Source: Candidatus Iainarchaeum sp. (lineage in GTDB: Archaea; Iainarchaeota; Iainarchaeia; Iainarchaeales; JAGVWC01). Taken from it: DNA of 64,000 bases. Below are positions 10,430 to 20,121 of the stretch, piece by piece. The notes below the pieces were generated by a model. The model made no database searches. It was given only the letters and a program-made list of their open reading frames with translations, and was not told the DNA's origin. The stretch is taken from positions 62,001 through 126,000 of the forward strand of contig JAGVWC010000009.1 in the NCBI GenBank assembly GCA_018304465.1. The letters run 5' to 3'. The translations under genes were made by a program, and so were the position numbers. The first letter of the stretch is position 1. Each line of letters starts with the position of its first letter.

Positions 10430-10740
10430 TTAACCATAGCTCCGTTTTGGTGGCGGGATAGTGAAGGCGCTCAACGATTTTTGGAACGCTCTCCGCGTAC
10501 ACGCGGCCAGATACACCTCCAACGAATGGAGTTTTACTACAATTTCATCAAGAATCGGGATGGTGGTATCGAACCACCAGCCGTTAGACTCGACTACGTT
10601 AGATGCCTGCCAAAAACCAGTATAAAACAATGATTCGCCCAACTGCTCGAACAAGCCAGTGCCCTATGGCGCCGGCTCACCAACCGAAAATGTCACCAGT
10701 TCCAAAAGCGATGAGAAACTATTAATAATATTAAATCCAA
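10430..10740. ncRNA. Candidate structured RNA in intergenic region (family not identified)
   Basis: Non-coding gap of about 325 nt with three perfect hairpins: CCGCG-TACA-CGCGG 10493-10506, CTCCA-ACGAA-TGGAG 10517-10531, TGGTGGT-ATCGA-ACCACCA 10561-10579. Confidence 0.3.
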
Positions 10741-10750
10741 ACTAATTCTG

Positions 10751-13700
10751 ATGCGTTTAGTTGTATTGTTTTTTATCGTCGCGATGATGGTGCCAGCGTT
10801 TGGCCAAGTCAACGTGATGGTAAATGACACCCTCGAACCGAATCAAGCGGATGATTTGCGGATCGGATTCCACATCAGTTTTGGTCGAACGCGGTATTCA
10901 GCGGATTTTACGAATAACCTGCTGGGACCCACGAATTTTGAAGATGGCGGCAATTGGGGATTGTTTCAGTATACTGGAGAATGGGGGCTTTCGTCCAATC
11001 CGTCCGGAGTAACGCTTTCATTGGATTCTTCCGCCGGAAATTTCATGCATGGAAAATCAAGCCAGAAAATCGCGGTGACGTCGGGTTCCGCGGTTCCGCT
11101 GAGCATGGGACAATACCAATCGTATAAAGAATTTCAGGTCGGGCCCACGTACGAGTTTTCGTGTTATATGAAACAACAGGGATTAACGCAAAATCCGCGG
11201 CTTCGAATCAGGTATCAGTGTCCGGAAGGACTCGTGGACCGATTTGAGGAATTTCCCGTATCGGATTCGTGGCAAAAATACGCGTTTCGTTTTTCGTTTA
11301 ACCAAAAATGCGCTCCGGCGGACCCCATTCAGGGAAGCGGAAGCAGCACCCGCGTCGATGTATTGAGCACCGGAACGCTTTGGGTGGACAGTTGCCAGTT
11401 GGTGGACCTAAACGATACCACGGACTGGGGGTTGTCGGCGCGGATGATTGAAGCCGTCAAAAAACTTCGCCCGGGAACGATTCGTTGGGGCGGACTCAGC
11501 GCAAACCCGATCGCGCCAAACAACATTATGGTGTCAAACCCTTTCGAAGCGACGTTGTATCAATCCGCGACCGGGGGATACGGCAGTCAGACCATGACTT
11601 TGAACCAGTTCATGAAACTGACCCAATTATCCGGAGCGGATCCGCAATGGGTGCTTTCCCAGCGGTTTTCGATGCAGGATCACACGAATTTTTTCGAGTA
11701 TTTGTTCGGCCCCGAATCGTCGGTGTACGGAAGCAAACGCACGGCGGATGGATACGGACCTTGGACCGGAAAATTCAAAAACTGGTTTTTCGAACTGGGA
11801 AACGAATTGCTGTGCTGTCCGTCGGATTCGTGCACGCCGCTTGCCTCGGGAGCCCCGTTGTGCGCGAATGGTTCGAACCAACTGCTGACCGCGGGCCCGT
11901 ACGCGGACTGGTCAACGGCACGCATCAACCATTTGAAAAACAATCCGCATTGGGATTTAAGCAAAATGAAAGTGGGTTTTGGAACCTGGTATTTTGGAAA
12001 AGAAGCGTACTCGCGTTTGACGTTAACTGAAGAAGCCGCGAACACCAACGGCGGAAAAGGGGATTTTTTGTTGACGGCCGAGTATTATCCGGATAACCCT
12101 TCTGCGTATTACACCACTCCAACCACCAATGCGAGCAAAAACCCGTTTTCTAATGCCACGGATTACTATAATGTGATCATGGGCGAGTCGGCGTACGGCG
12201 AAAAAATCCTGCAATATCACTTGGCGCTCTCGCAAGCCAGTTACACCAAACAATTACCCTATGGTTTTTATGAAGCGGGCGCAGCGGGAACCAAAACCGC
12301 GGGAACCCAGTTCAATCTGGAAACCTCGCAGGGGTTCGGAATATCCGCAGTGGATTTGGCGGTTAACATGCGCCGCATCGGCATGCTGATGATGGGCAGT
12401 TTCGCGTTAAACGGATTGGGTTGGAGCTGGGGATACATGGATAATTACCCCGTGCTCAAAAAACGGCCCAGCTATTATTTGTCGGAAATGTACGGGAGTT
12501 TTACCCGCGGAAAAATGCTGACCACGACGTTGTCCGGAAACATCATGACGTTTGATCCGTACGGTCCTGCCGCCGGCAGCGTGACCATTCCGGGAATGGA
12601 ACGATATCCGCAAACGTATCCGCAAGACGTGCCCGAAATCGCGGTGTACCCATTCAAATACAATAACCGGTATTCGTTTTTGATCATTAACCGAAGCCAA
12701 ACCAACACGATTCCGGTCAGCTTAAGCCTGCCGTACTCGCCGTCGAGTACGGCGCAGATTCATTTCGTGACGGCGGATTCGATCCAGGCCAACAATAACA
12801 CAACGGAAACCGTGAAACTACAGCACCAAACCGTTTCGAATTTTTCGAATAATTACACGGTGCAAGCCAAACCGTTTTCGGCGTACGTCGTCGTTAATTA
12901 CGCGGCGTCCACCACGGTTTGTTTGGATGAAGACCAAGACGGGTACGGAGCAAACGAATACGAAATCGCGCAATGTTCCGCTTCGACCACCAAAGTGGAT
13001 TGTGATGACGTGAATCCCCGCATCAAACCCGATAACTCAAACGCGTTTTGCGACTGTAATCCTTCGGATGGATATTACATCGGCGGATTCGAAATCACGG
13101 ACAGCATCGACAATGATTGCGACGGAACCGTGGATGACTTGAACGGACCGGTTCAGCCGCCGGTTTGTCTTGATTCCGATCATGACAATTACACGAGCGC
13201 CACCTGCGGCGGATCCGACTGCGACGATTCCAACGCGTCGATTCATCCGAACCAGACGGAAGTGTGCTCGGATTTGCGGGACAATGATTGCAACGGAAAA
13301 TCGGATTGTAACGACGCGTCGTGCAGTCAGTTTCCCGCGTGTCTCCAGCTTACCTGTACGGACGCGGATAACGACGGTTACGGCAGCGCGAATCTTTCGC
13401 AATGCGCGAATTCCCAGTTGGATTGCGTGGACACGAATGCCTTGATTAATCCCGGAAGAACCGAAGTCTGTGGAAACGGAGTGGATGAAGACTGTAACGC
13501 CGCAAACGATTTGTGCCCCGCGGGGCCCGCATGCACGCTGAACGCGGATTGTAATTCGGGTTTTTTGTGTTGCAATAGCGCATGTCGGGTCAGCGCGTGT
13601 ACTTCGGATGCCAATTGTAGCGCTGGAAAACGATGCGAAAACCCGGGTACTTGCGCCGCGACTTGCGTCACCGCGCCGCTTCCACCCGTGTGTACGGTGG

Positions 13701-14509
13701 ACGCCAATTGTAGTGGTGGAAAATTGTGTTGTAGCGGCGCGTGCATCACTGCGGCCTGCAGTTCTACCACGCCTTGTCCAACCGGATTCGAATGCAAAGA
13801 AACTGGGTCCTGCGGAGCATATTGTTCGTTGATTCCGTTGAAAAAATTCAAGATTACGACCCCCGCGTTTTTGGTGAACGGCCAGTCCTTTACCGTGAAT
13901 GTAAAAGACGAACTGGGAACCGTTTTGTCCGGAGTACGCGTACAGTACGGAGATGAGAACAAACAAACCGATGGAAATGGATCGGTTTCGTTTGTGGCTA
14001 AAACGGGTAAAACCGTTGTGGAAGTGGCCAAAGACGGGTATCAAACCGCAAAAATCGTAAAATTCATCAAATCCAGCGGAAGCGCGGGACCCAACAACCC
14101 GGTTTCAACGGTTGCGGGAGAAATCCAGTTATCCTTGGTGGATGAAAATATTTTCGTGAATGAAGAATTTGTCGTGATTGTTACGGACGATAATGGCTCG
14201 CCGCTTCCAAACGCCACGATTCGATACGGAAATCAAACAAAGCAAACGGATGAAGAAGGAACCGTTACCCTGACCGCACAAAAAAATGTGGTGGCGATTA
14301 CCGCTTCGAGCGGAGCCAAACGCAGTTCGTTAACTATTTTTCCAAAAACAAACCCTGTGACCCCGGATGGCGGAGAAGAACCGCAACCGGAACCCGGTGC
14401 GATTGACTGGATTGCCGTTGTCGGCGGCATCGCGGTAGTCTTGTTTTTGATCGTGTTGGGTTTACGCGTGTATTACATGGTTCGAAGAAACCAGCCCGCT
14501 AATCCGTGA
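10751..14509 (+). CDS. Large surface protein: CBM-like region, clan GH-A (GH51-like) glycosidase, three MopE-type repeats, Cys-rich region, two carboxypeptidase-regulatory-like domains, C-terminal TM
   Basis: Signal peptide; LRPGTIRWGG; WFFELGNE acid/base-like motif; FYEAGAAG candidate nucleophile strand; repeats DxDxDGYG..DCDD..NP; C-terminal IDWIAVVGGIAVVLFLIVLGLRVYYMVRR. Confidence 0.75.
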   Translation: MRLVVLFFIVAMMVPAFGQVNVMVNDTLEPNQADDLRIGFHISFGRTRYSADFTNNLLGPTNFEDGGNWGLFQYTGEWGLSSNPSGVTLSLDSSAGNFMHGKSSQKIAVTSGSAVPLSMGQYQSYKEFQVGPTYEFSCYMKQQGLTQNPRLRIRYQCPEGLVDRFEEFPVSDSWQKYAFRFSFNQKCAPADPIQGSGSSTRVDVLSTGTLWVDSCQLVDLNDTTDWGLSARMIEAVKKLRPGTIRWGGLSANPIAPNNIMVSNPFEATLYQSATGGYGSQTMTLNQFMKLTQLSGADPQWVLSQRFSMQDHTNFFEYLFGPESSVYGSKRTADGYGPWTGKFKNWFFELGNELLCCPSDSCTPLASGAPLCANGSNQLLTAGPYADWSTARINHLKNNPHWDLSKMKVGFGTWYFGKEAYSRLTLTEEAANTNGGKGDFLLTAEYYPDNPSAYYTTPTTNASKNPFSNATDYYNVIMGESAYGEKILQYHLALSQASYTKQLPYGFYEAGAAGTKTAGTQFNLETSQGFGISAVDLAVNMRRIGMLMMGSFALNGLGWSWGYMDNYPVLKKRPSYYLSEMYGSFTRGKMLTTTLSGNIMTFDPYGPAAGSVTIPGMERYPQTYPQDVPEIAVYPFKYNNRYSFLIINRSQTNTIPVSLSLPYSPSSTAQIHFVTADSIQANNNTTETVKLQHQTVSNFSNNYTVQAKPFSAYVVVNYAASTTVCLDEDQDGYGANEYEIAQCSASTTKVDCDDVNPRIKPDNSNAFCDCNPSDGYYIGGFEITDSIDNDCDGTVDDLNGPVQPPVCLDSDHDNYTSATCGGSDCDDSNASIHPNQTEVCSDLRDNDCNGKSDCNDASCSQFPACLQLTCTDADNDGYGSANLSQCANSQLDCVDTNALINPGRTEVCGNGVDEDCNAANDLCPAGPACTLNADCNSGFLCCNSACRVSACTSDANCSAGKRCENPGTCAATCVTAPLPPVCTVDANCSGGKLCCSGACITAACSSTTPCPTGFECKETGSCGAYCSLIPLKKFKITTPAFLVNGQSFTVNVKDELGTVLSGVRVQYGDENKQTDGNGSVSFVAKTGKTVVEVAKDGYQTAKIVKFIKSSGSAGPNNPVSTVAGEIQLSLVDENIFVNEEFVVIVTDDNGSPLPNATIRYGNQTKQTDEEGTVTLTAQKNVVAITASSGAKRSSLTIFPKTNPVTPDGGEEPQPEPGAIDWIAVVGGIAVVLFLIVLGLRVYYMVRRNQPANP

Positions 14510-15248
14510 ACCGTTGTGAAAGCGCGTGGAATTCGTGTTCCCACAGTTCTTTTGGAAACGTCACGGGTCCCAGCGGAAGAAAACCGGTAGTAAACAATCC
14601 TGTTTGGTCGAGCTGTTTTCCGAACACGAATTCGAAGTACCCGGGCAAATGCGCGTATTCGCGGATGACCATGCGAATGTGGTACGGTGACAGGAATTTT
14701 CCGTGATGTGACAATAATTCGAATTCGTGGCTTGCGAAAAAATCGAGAAAACCGTGAAGAGATTCTTTGGGCTGGGATAATTCGCGTTGGTTGGATACGC
14801 CGGGCTTGTGAAGGGATTCGCACACGATGTTTCCGGCGCCATCCGAAAAAACGCTTCCGACAAAACCGTTTCCCGGATTCGTGATCTGGGTCGTGACCAG
14901 ATAAGAATAATCCAACAGAACCGACGGGTTGTTGGCGATCCATTTTTCGACTTCCGAAAACGATTTTACGCCAAACAAGTATCCTTTGGTTAATTGCGGC
15001 GTGCGTTCTCGGTCCGAGGGTTCAAAAATAAACAAGCATGGAGAAAACTGGTTGACGAATACGCGTATTTTTTCCTGCAACTGCAAAAGATCCGACGGGT
15101 TTTTAGGGGAAAAAGATTCCCATTTCACGGTTGAAAGACCCAACGCCAGAATTTTTTCATAAACGTCGGTCGTTGAAGCCGCGTTTTGAATCGATTTGTT
15201 TTGACCCGCTTTTTGCAACGCGTTTTCCCATTGATTCCACGTGGCCAT
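14499..15248 (-). CDS. Conserved hypothetical protein
   Basis: 249-aa ORF, convergent with preceding gene. Confidence 0.6.
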   Translation of the reverse strand: MATWNQWENALQKAGQNKSIQNAASTTDVYEKILALGLSTVKWESFSPKNPSDLLQLQEKIRVFVNQFSPCLFIFEPSDRERTPQLTKGYLFGVKSFSEVEKWIANNPSVLLDYSYLVTTQITNPGNGFVGSVFSDGAGNIVCESLHKPGVSNQRELSQPKESLHGFLDFFASHEFELLSHHGKFLSPYHIRMVIREYAHLPGYFEFVFGKQLDQTGLFTTGFLPLGPVTFPKELWEHEFHALSQRFTD

Positions 15249-15387
15249 ATCGTTTTTTCGAAGACCAAAAAATTATTAATTCAGTTGACTGGTTCAACCT
15301 TTGGATCCGAAGGAAAAATTTTCGAAAAAATCCTTTTCAACCAAAAACCGTTTTTTTAACAGGGTTGATTCGATGTCGTTCCCTTTG

Positions 15388-16191
15388 TCAGTTTCTTTTC
15401 ATGCGCGATTTTTTCAGCGCTTTTGTTCTAGAGCAGCCCATTTCTTTTAGCCAGCGCGCTTTGAGGCTCGCATGATCCTGGAAAAATCCAGAATGATAAT
15501 TTGGATTGGGGCGAAAAATGTCGATTTCCTGCCAAAACAGGCTGGTGTCCAAAAGGGGGCGCAAGCTTGCCGCCGCGACCTGATAGCAACGCAGCCAGTA
15601 ACGTTTGTCGGCAAATGGACGCTCGCCGTGTTTTTCCGTGCTGCCAACATTGATGAATACGCCACGCACGTTCCCTCGAACTTGGTTTCGAATATATTCG
15701 CGGAGCAGGTTCTTGGATTTTGAGTAGGATTGCCACCATGGAACGACAAAACGGTCACTGATTGATCCGAAGGCGCACAGCGTCAGGACGTTTTTTTTTC
15801 TCTTACCCCAAGATTTTGCTCGCTTCAGAAGTGGCTCTGTCAAGTTTTTGAATCCAGAAAAATTACTGGAAAAGACGTCGTCGTCAATGCCATCGCGATC
15901 CGCATCATATTTGGGCCGTCCGGTCTTTTCGAAAAAGAATGGTCCAATGGCATATACCAGTATGATTTCACGATAATGCCGAAGCGGAAGATCGGAAATG
16001 AACCGTTCGGAACTCTGGGAATCAAGAACGTTCACCGCATACAGGTTTTTTTTTGGATCCGCGGTGTTTTGGGAAATACCGACACATTGTGTGTTCGGAA
16101 GCGAACCTAGAAAACGCGAAAACGTTTCACCCATCTTGCCGCGTGCGCCGGCGACAATAACGAGTCGAAAGGATTCTTTTGCTTGCGCCAT
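15388..16191 (-). CDS. NAD(P)-binding Rossmann-like protein (SDR-like)
   Basis: RLVIVAGARGKMGETFSRFLGSL N-terminal motif; downstream SYSKSKNLLREYI. Confidence 0.55.
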   Translation of the reverse strand: MAQAKESFRLVIVAGARGKMGETFSRFLGSLPNTQCVGISQNTADPKKNLYAVNVLDSQSSERFISDLPLRHYREIILVYAIGPFFFEKTGRPKYDADRDGIDDDVFSSNFSGFKNLTEPLLKRAKSWGKRKKNVLTLCAFGSISDRFVVPWWQSYSKSKNLLREYIRNQVRGNVRGVFINVGSTEKHGERPFADKRYWLRCYQVAAASLRPLLDTSLFWQEIDIFRPNPNYHSGFFQDHASLKARWLKEMGCSRTKALKKSRMKRN

Positions 16192-16281
16192 ACTTAAATT
16201 CGGTTATCTTCCCTATTCTACTTCCCGTTCAAGCGGTTTTTAACCGTTTAGTTTAAATTGTTCGACAGGCCACTTGTTCTA

Positions 16282-17136
16282 ATGCCCTTGGAATTTGTCT
16301 TGCCATTCGGAAAAAAAAGCGGCCTGAAAAACTTGATTTTCAGCATTCTGGCCAATGAACACCCCTTGCGTCTCATCAACCTGGTTACGCGTATCCGTCG
16401 ACGGTACGGAAAAGAGGTTTCGTTCCAAGCCGTGCGCAAAGCGGTGCTTGGACTCGTAGAGGAAGGTATTTTGGTGCGCGAGGAAAACAGGTATTCAATT
16501 GACAAGGCATGGTTGCGCGGAATCAAACAGTCAGTTGACGCATTGTACGCGGACCTGAACGAGGAAAAAAGCACCGCAAAGCGGACGGAATCGATTCGAG
16601 GAGAAGTATCGATTTTTTCCTTCGATTCGCTTAACTCCATGGTGTTGTTTTGGCAAGATATAATTTCGAACTGGTTTTCATCCTTCAAAAAAGGTGATTA
16701 CAACATGAATTGCTACCAGGCCGCACATGCATGGGAAAGCTTACTTCACTTGGAACGCGAAAAGACGGTAATGGGCCAGTTGCGCAAAAAGAGAATCAAA
16801 AGCGTGATTGTCTGTATGGGCAATACGCCATTAGACCACAACATCATGCGTTTTTACAAAAAAATCGGGGTCAAAATGGTCATTCGACCGTCATTTTCGC
16901 AGTTTGATCGTGGGCATTATTTGGCAACATACGGCGATCTCGTAGTGCAAACCCAGTACCCGGGCGAAATTATGCGCGCCCTTGAACGCTTTTTCAAGAA
17001 AAACAAGTCTCTTGAAGACCTTGACCTGAAAGCATTGTCGGACATCGCCAACCAAAAATGCGCCTTGAAACTCACGGTAATCAAAAACCTTGAAATGGCA
17101 CGACAACTCAATCGTTCGATTATGGCCGTGCCTTAA
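16282..17136 (+). CDS. Winged-helix domain protein (archaeal regulator-like)
   Basis: LVTRIRRRYGKEVSFQAVRKAVLGLVEEGILVREENRYSI winged-helix pattern. Confidence 0.7.
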   Translation: MPLEFVLPFGKKSGLKNLIFSILANEHPLRLINLVTRIRRRYGKEVSFQAVRKAVLGLVEEGILVREENRYSIDKAWLRGIKQSVDALYADLNEEKSTAKRTESIRGEVSIFSFDSLNSMVLFWQDIISNWFSSFKKGDYNMNCYQAAHAWESLLHLEREKTVMGQLRKKRIKSVIVCMGNTPLDHNIMRFYKKIGVKMVIRPSFSQFDRGHYLATYGDLVVQTQYPGEIMRALERFFKKNKSLEDLDLKALSDIANQKCALKLTVIKNLEMARQLNRSIMAVP

Positions 17137-17166
17137 TTGAAAAAAAAAGCACGGTTGAAGGGATAT

Positions 17167-17196
17167 GACTTTTACAGCATTAGCCCCGGAGAAAAT
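17167..17196 (-). repeat. tRNA-Gln-3'-end-like repeat copy A
   Basis: GACTTTTACAGCATTAGCCCCGGAGAAAAT; matches tRNA-Gln 3' end (TTAGCCCCAGAGA) and its flank. Confidence 0.7.
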
Positions 17197-17257
17197 ACAT
17201 CTGAAACTGTGCAAAAAAGAGTTTCCGAAACAAATTCTCCAGGCACTTGGAAATTGA

Positions 17258-18355
17258 TCAGGGATAAAAATCGATTCGCGGATCAACAAACTTTTTCCAG
17301 TATTCCTTTTTTTCCGTCACATTTTGCGGAACGGTGTAAATATCCGAGCGGAGAGGCTTTCCCGCCACACTTTCTTTCATAGCGCGGGTCGGCTTCCAGT
17401 CCAAGCCAATTTTTTTCATCGCTTTTTGAAACAGATAACATCGGAGTTCAAGCATTTTTTGTTTCAGTTTTTCCTTGTCCAAACCTGCAAGTCGTTCCCA
17501 CTGTGCGACCGAAAAATCAGACAACACCATTTCCAATTCTCGGATTTTTTCAAACGGAACTGGCTTTTTATCCAGCAACACCGCCCAATGAGTCAGCCCG
17601 TTAATTGGGTCGCCCTCATATGCGCTGTGTGCAGAGACGGTATCTATTTTGATTCGCACGTTTTCGTAGACACAAAAAATTTGTAGGTCTTTTCCCGGCA
17701 ATGCGCTCGCTTGAGGCCAAAGTTCTGTTGCCTTTAAATTTAACACTTCTTTTATTGCCAACGAGTGGTTTTTCCCGAATACGTTCGTGGCATCATACGG
17801 ACCGTTGACTTCGATCCCAAAATCAGTGTAAATGTCTGAGTACAACCCGTTAATGACGTGGTATCCGGCCATATACAACCGTCCTAATTGGCGTGCGATG
17901 TCGGGAGTGGCTTTCAAAAATGCGATTTCTTTAAGCATTTTTTGAATTTCGTCTTCCGAATAGACTGAATTGATTCCATCTACGCAAAATGGGTTGGAGT
18001 GGCGTTGTATATTGTTGATTTCATAAAAAAATTCAACCAATTCCAGTCTTTTTTTTTTGCTAATCTTCGCGAGTTTCAATTCCGTTGTGAGAAAGAAAAG
18101 TTGGGTGCTGAGCGCGCTTGGATTTGGAAACAATTTGGCCAATTCTTTCTTGCTCAGTCCGCTTTCGTCGCATTTTTTCTTCAAGTTTGCCAAGAAGTCA
18201 ATCCATTCTTTTGCGTATAAGGAGTGCATGGCAATAAAATCAACTGGCTGAAGCGTAGTCGTATCCATCCCGACAAGTGCGTCCGAAAATCCGTCCACCA
18301 GTGGGTCTAACCAGGCATCATTTTTCAAGCGCAAACACTTCCCCGGTTTTTCCAT
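17258..18355 (-). CDS. Hypothetical protein paired with the PEP-mobile-domain gene
   Basis: Long ORF overlapping the stop of the upstream swiveling-domain gene. Confidence 0.6.
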   Translation of the reverse strand: MEKPGKCLRLKNDAWLDPLVDGFSDALVGMDTTTLQPVDFIAMHSLYAKEWIDFLANLKKKCDESGLSKKELAKLFPNPSALSTQLFFLTTELKLAKISKKKRLELVEFFYEINNIQRHSNPFCVDGINSVYSEDEIQKMLKEIAFLKATPDIARQLGRLYMAGYHVINGLYSDIYTDFGIEVNGPYDATNVFGKNHSLAIKEVLNLKATELWPQASALPGKDLQIFCVYENVRIKIDTVSAHSAYEGDPINGLTHWAVLLDKKPVPFEKIRELEMVLSDFSVAQWERLAGLDKEKLKQKMLELRCYLFQKAMKKIGLDWKPTRAMKESVAGKPLRSDIYTVPQNVTEKKEYWKKFVDPRIDFYP

Positions 18356-18647
18356 CCATTTCAACCAGTTGTCCGTTTCGAAGGCGTACCGTCGCATCTC
18401 TTGTTCCAACCACACAAGGGATTCCCATCTCACGCGCAACAATAGCAGGATGGGACATCATAGCCCCGATATCGCAAATAATTCCGCCCGCTTTTGACAT
18501 GAGCGGAACCATTGTTGGATCAGTAATTCGCGTGACGAGGATATCGCCGTTTTGAAAAGACGGCCAGTCGGTTTTTTCCAGGATGACCTTTACTTTCCCC
18601 CTTATTTTTCCAGAACTTACCCCAACACCCTGTAAAATTTTTTCCAA
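18318..18647 (-). CDS. Stand-alone PEP-utilising enzyme mobile (phosphohistidine swiveling) domain
   Basis: GGIICDIGAMMSHPAIVAREMGIPCVVGTRDAT, cf. GGxTSHAAIVARELGIPCVVG of PEP synthase/PPDK. Confidence 0.88.
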   Translation of the reverse strand: MEKILQGVGVSSGKIRGKVKVILEKTDWPSFQNGDILVTRITDPTMVPLMSKAGGIICDIGAMMSHPAIVAREMGIPCVVGTRDATVRLRNGQLVEMDGKTGEVFALEK

Positions 18648-18658
18648 ACAACCACCCC

Positions 18659-19408
18659 TTATTTTCGCACTTGAATCGTTCTACGCGTTCCGTCACTGTA
18701 GACGAGTTGAATAACGCTTTGTCCTCGTTGTAATGCCTTGCCTACCGGTACTTTTCTTCCGGTAAGCGCTTCAACGGCATAATCTACTTGGATTGGAATT
18801 CCCTTTTCCCCGCCGTGACTCACGAAATTCAAAAAATAAACCGGAGAACCTCTGGTTAATTCTTTTCCGTGTAATCGAAAAATATCTGCAACCTCGGTCA
18901 CTTGGTGCATTTTTTCTCGCACACGCGCTTGGGATTCAAAACTTGGTACGGATTTACCGGCTCCGTATTGTTCCATTTTTCCGATAATATTTTGCTGGGC
19001 CTTTCTTGTTTTTGGATACTGTCGAAATCGTTTGTCCGTATTAACAAGGGCCAAACTTGGATTTTGAACGTGATGATGTCCTTGTACGTGAATGCCCTCA
19101 TCTGAAAGTTTTGCGGAAATACCCAAAAAGTTGGCTTGGTCTGTTTCGACCGCGCGTTGTAATGGAGAAGCGATTCCGGTATAGAAAAGGCCGCGTGCTC
19201 TAATCTGACGCCAGATGCTTGGATTTCGCTTTAAAACTTCTATGAAACGCTCGCCATGACGTGTTGCATGTGCAAGACCGGGCAAGCTAAGAGGATATTG
19301 ATTTTCGTTTGCCCAACGTCCCGGTTGCATGATGGCTCGGTCATGTCGCGTGACGGCAAAAATTCCAACCAAACGTTTGGAAGACGCAGTCCTCTTTATC
19401 GGCTTCAA
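18659..19408 (-). CDS. Histidine phosphatase superfamily protein
   Basis: VTRHDRAIM (RH motif), SPLQRAVETDQ, NFVSHGGEKG. Confidence 0.7.
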   Translation of the reverse strand: MKPIKRTASSKRLVGIFAVTRHDRAIMQPGRWANENQYPLSLPGLAHATRHGERFIEVLKRNPSIWRQIRARGLFYTGIASPLQRAVETDQANFLGISAKLSDEGIHVQGHHHVQNPSLALVNTDKRFRQYPKTRKAQQNIIGKMEQYGAGKSVPSFESQARVREKMHQVTEVADIFRLHGKELTRGSPVYFLNFVSHGGEKGIPIQVDYAVEALTGRKVPVGKALQRGQSVIQLVYSDGTRRTIQVRK

Positions 19409-19508
19409 CGGTGCTCACCTTGACAATTTATTCAATAAACCTGCAAAGGCTTTTTTAAGGTGCTTTTCCCAACTTTGGTTGAAGCGCCAGTAAAATCGCT
19501 TTTGTTTG

Positions 19509-19690
19509 TTATTCCAGTGCCGCCATGCGCGCTTCGAGCTCTTTTTCTCGGCCCAGTTTTTCGGCCACGACCTTTGGATTGATTGAGATGCCGCAGGTCG
19601 GACAAACCCTGGTGATTTTTTTTGGGTTACGAATACCACAAAATCTGAAATATGCGGAAAAAATTGTTTCGGGGTTAGGGTTGAGAATGA
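19509..19690 (-). pseudogene. Possible remnant of an archaeal integrase C-terminal zinc-ribbon tail
   Basis: Manual minus-strand translation SHIILNPNPETIFSAYFRFCGIRNPKKITRVCPTCGISINPKVVAEKLGREKELEARMAALE*, no start codon; absent from ORF track. Confidence 0.4.
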
Positions 19691-20121
19691 TGTGTGAGGA
19701 AGTCTCTCGGCGATACGACCTTGATTTTTTGCAATTCTTTTATCTTGAGCACGTTCTTGTCTCCGCTAATTAAAAAATCTGCATTAGCAGTTAGAGCGCA
19801 ATGAAAAAACTTGTCATCGTCGGGGTCTTCTGGCACGACTTTCGGCAAATACTTGGGTTGCACAAAAGCTGATTTTTGCTCGAAAGCCGCAAGCGCAAAA
19901 TCTCGAAATTCAACGGATGCGTACTTGGCGATTGCGTCGCGACCTAACACCCCCCTGATTTCACCCAAGATTTCTTCAGTCGCAAAGTTCTGGATTTTGT
20001 CAGAAAGCAACAACTTGAAAATATTGGCAGGCGGGCTTTCGCGCGACAACACAGCCGAAATAATGACGTTGGTGTCCAGTACCACATTAGGCTTTCTTTC
20101 GGGTTTTTCGGATAACGTCAT
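19675..20121 (-). CDS. PIN-domain ribonuclease toxin
   Basis: PNVVLDTNVIISAVLS, PEDPDDDKFFHCALTANADFLISGDKNVL. Confidence 0.9.
   Translation of the reverse strand: MTLSEKPERKPNVVLDTNVIISAVLSRESPPANIFKLLLSDKIQNFATEEILGEIRGVLGRDAIAKYASVEFRDFALAAFEQKSAFVQPKYLPKVVPEDPDDDKFFHCALTANADFLISGDKNVLKIKELQKIKVVSPRDFLTHHSQP

Noticed and set aside
10561-10620. Minus-strand tRNA suggested by T-arm GGTGGTTCGATACCACC
   Set aside because: No 5' acceptor strand complementary to ATCCCGA and no convincing D/anticodon arms nearby; also tried as tmRNA, permuted tRNA, SRP and RNase P RNA without a match. Kept only as an unassigned structured region.
12900-13560. Regularly spaced GATTGYGAYGA-like repeats suggesting a CRISPR or DNA repeat array
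   Set aside because: They are codon-level repeats of the MopE-type protein motif (DCDD...NP), not spacer-separated direct repeats.
13037-14044. 335-aa minus-strand ORF with Arg/Thr/Ile repeats
   Set aside because: Shadow of the repeated MopE-type coding sequence on the plus strand.
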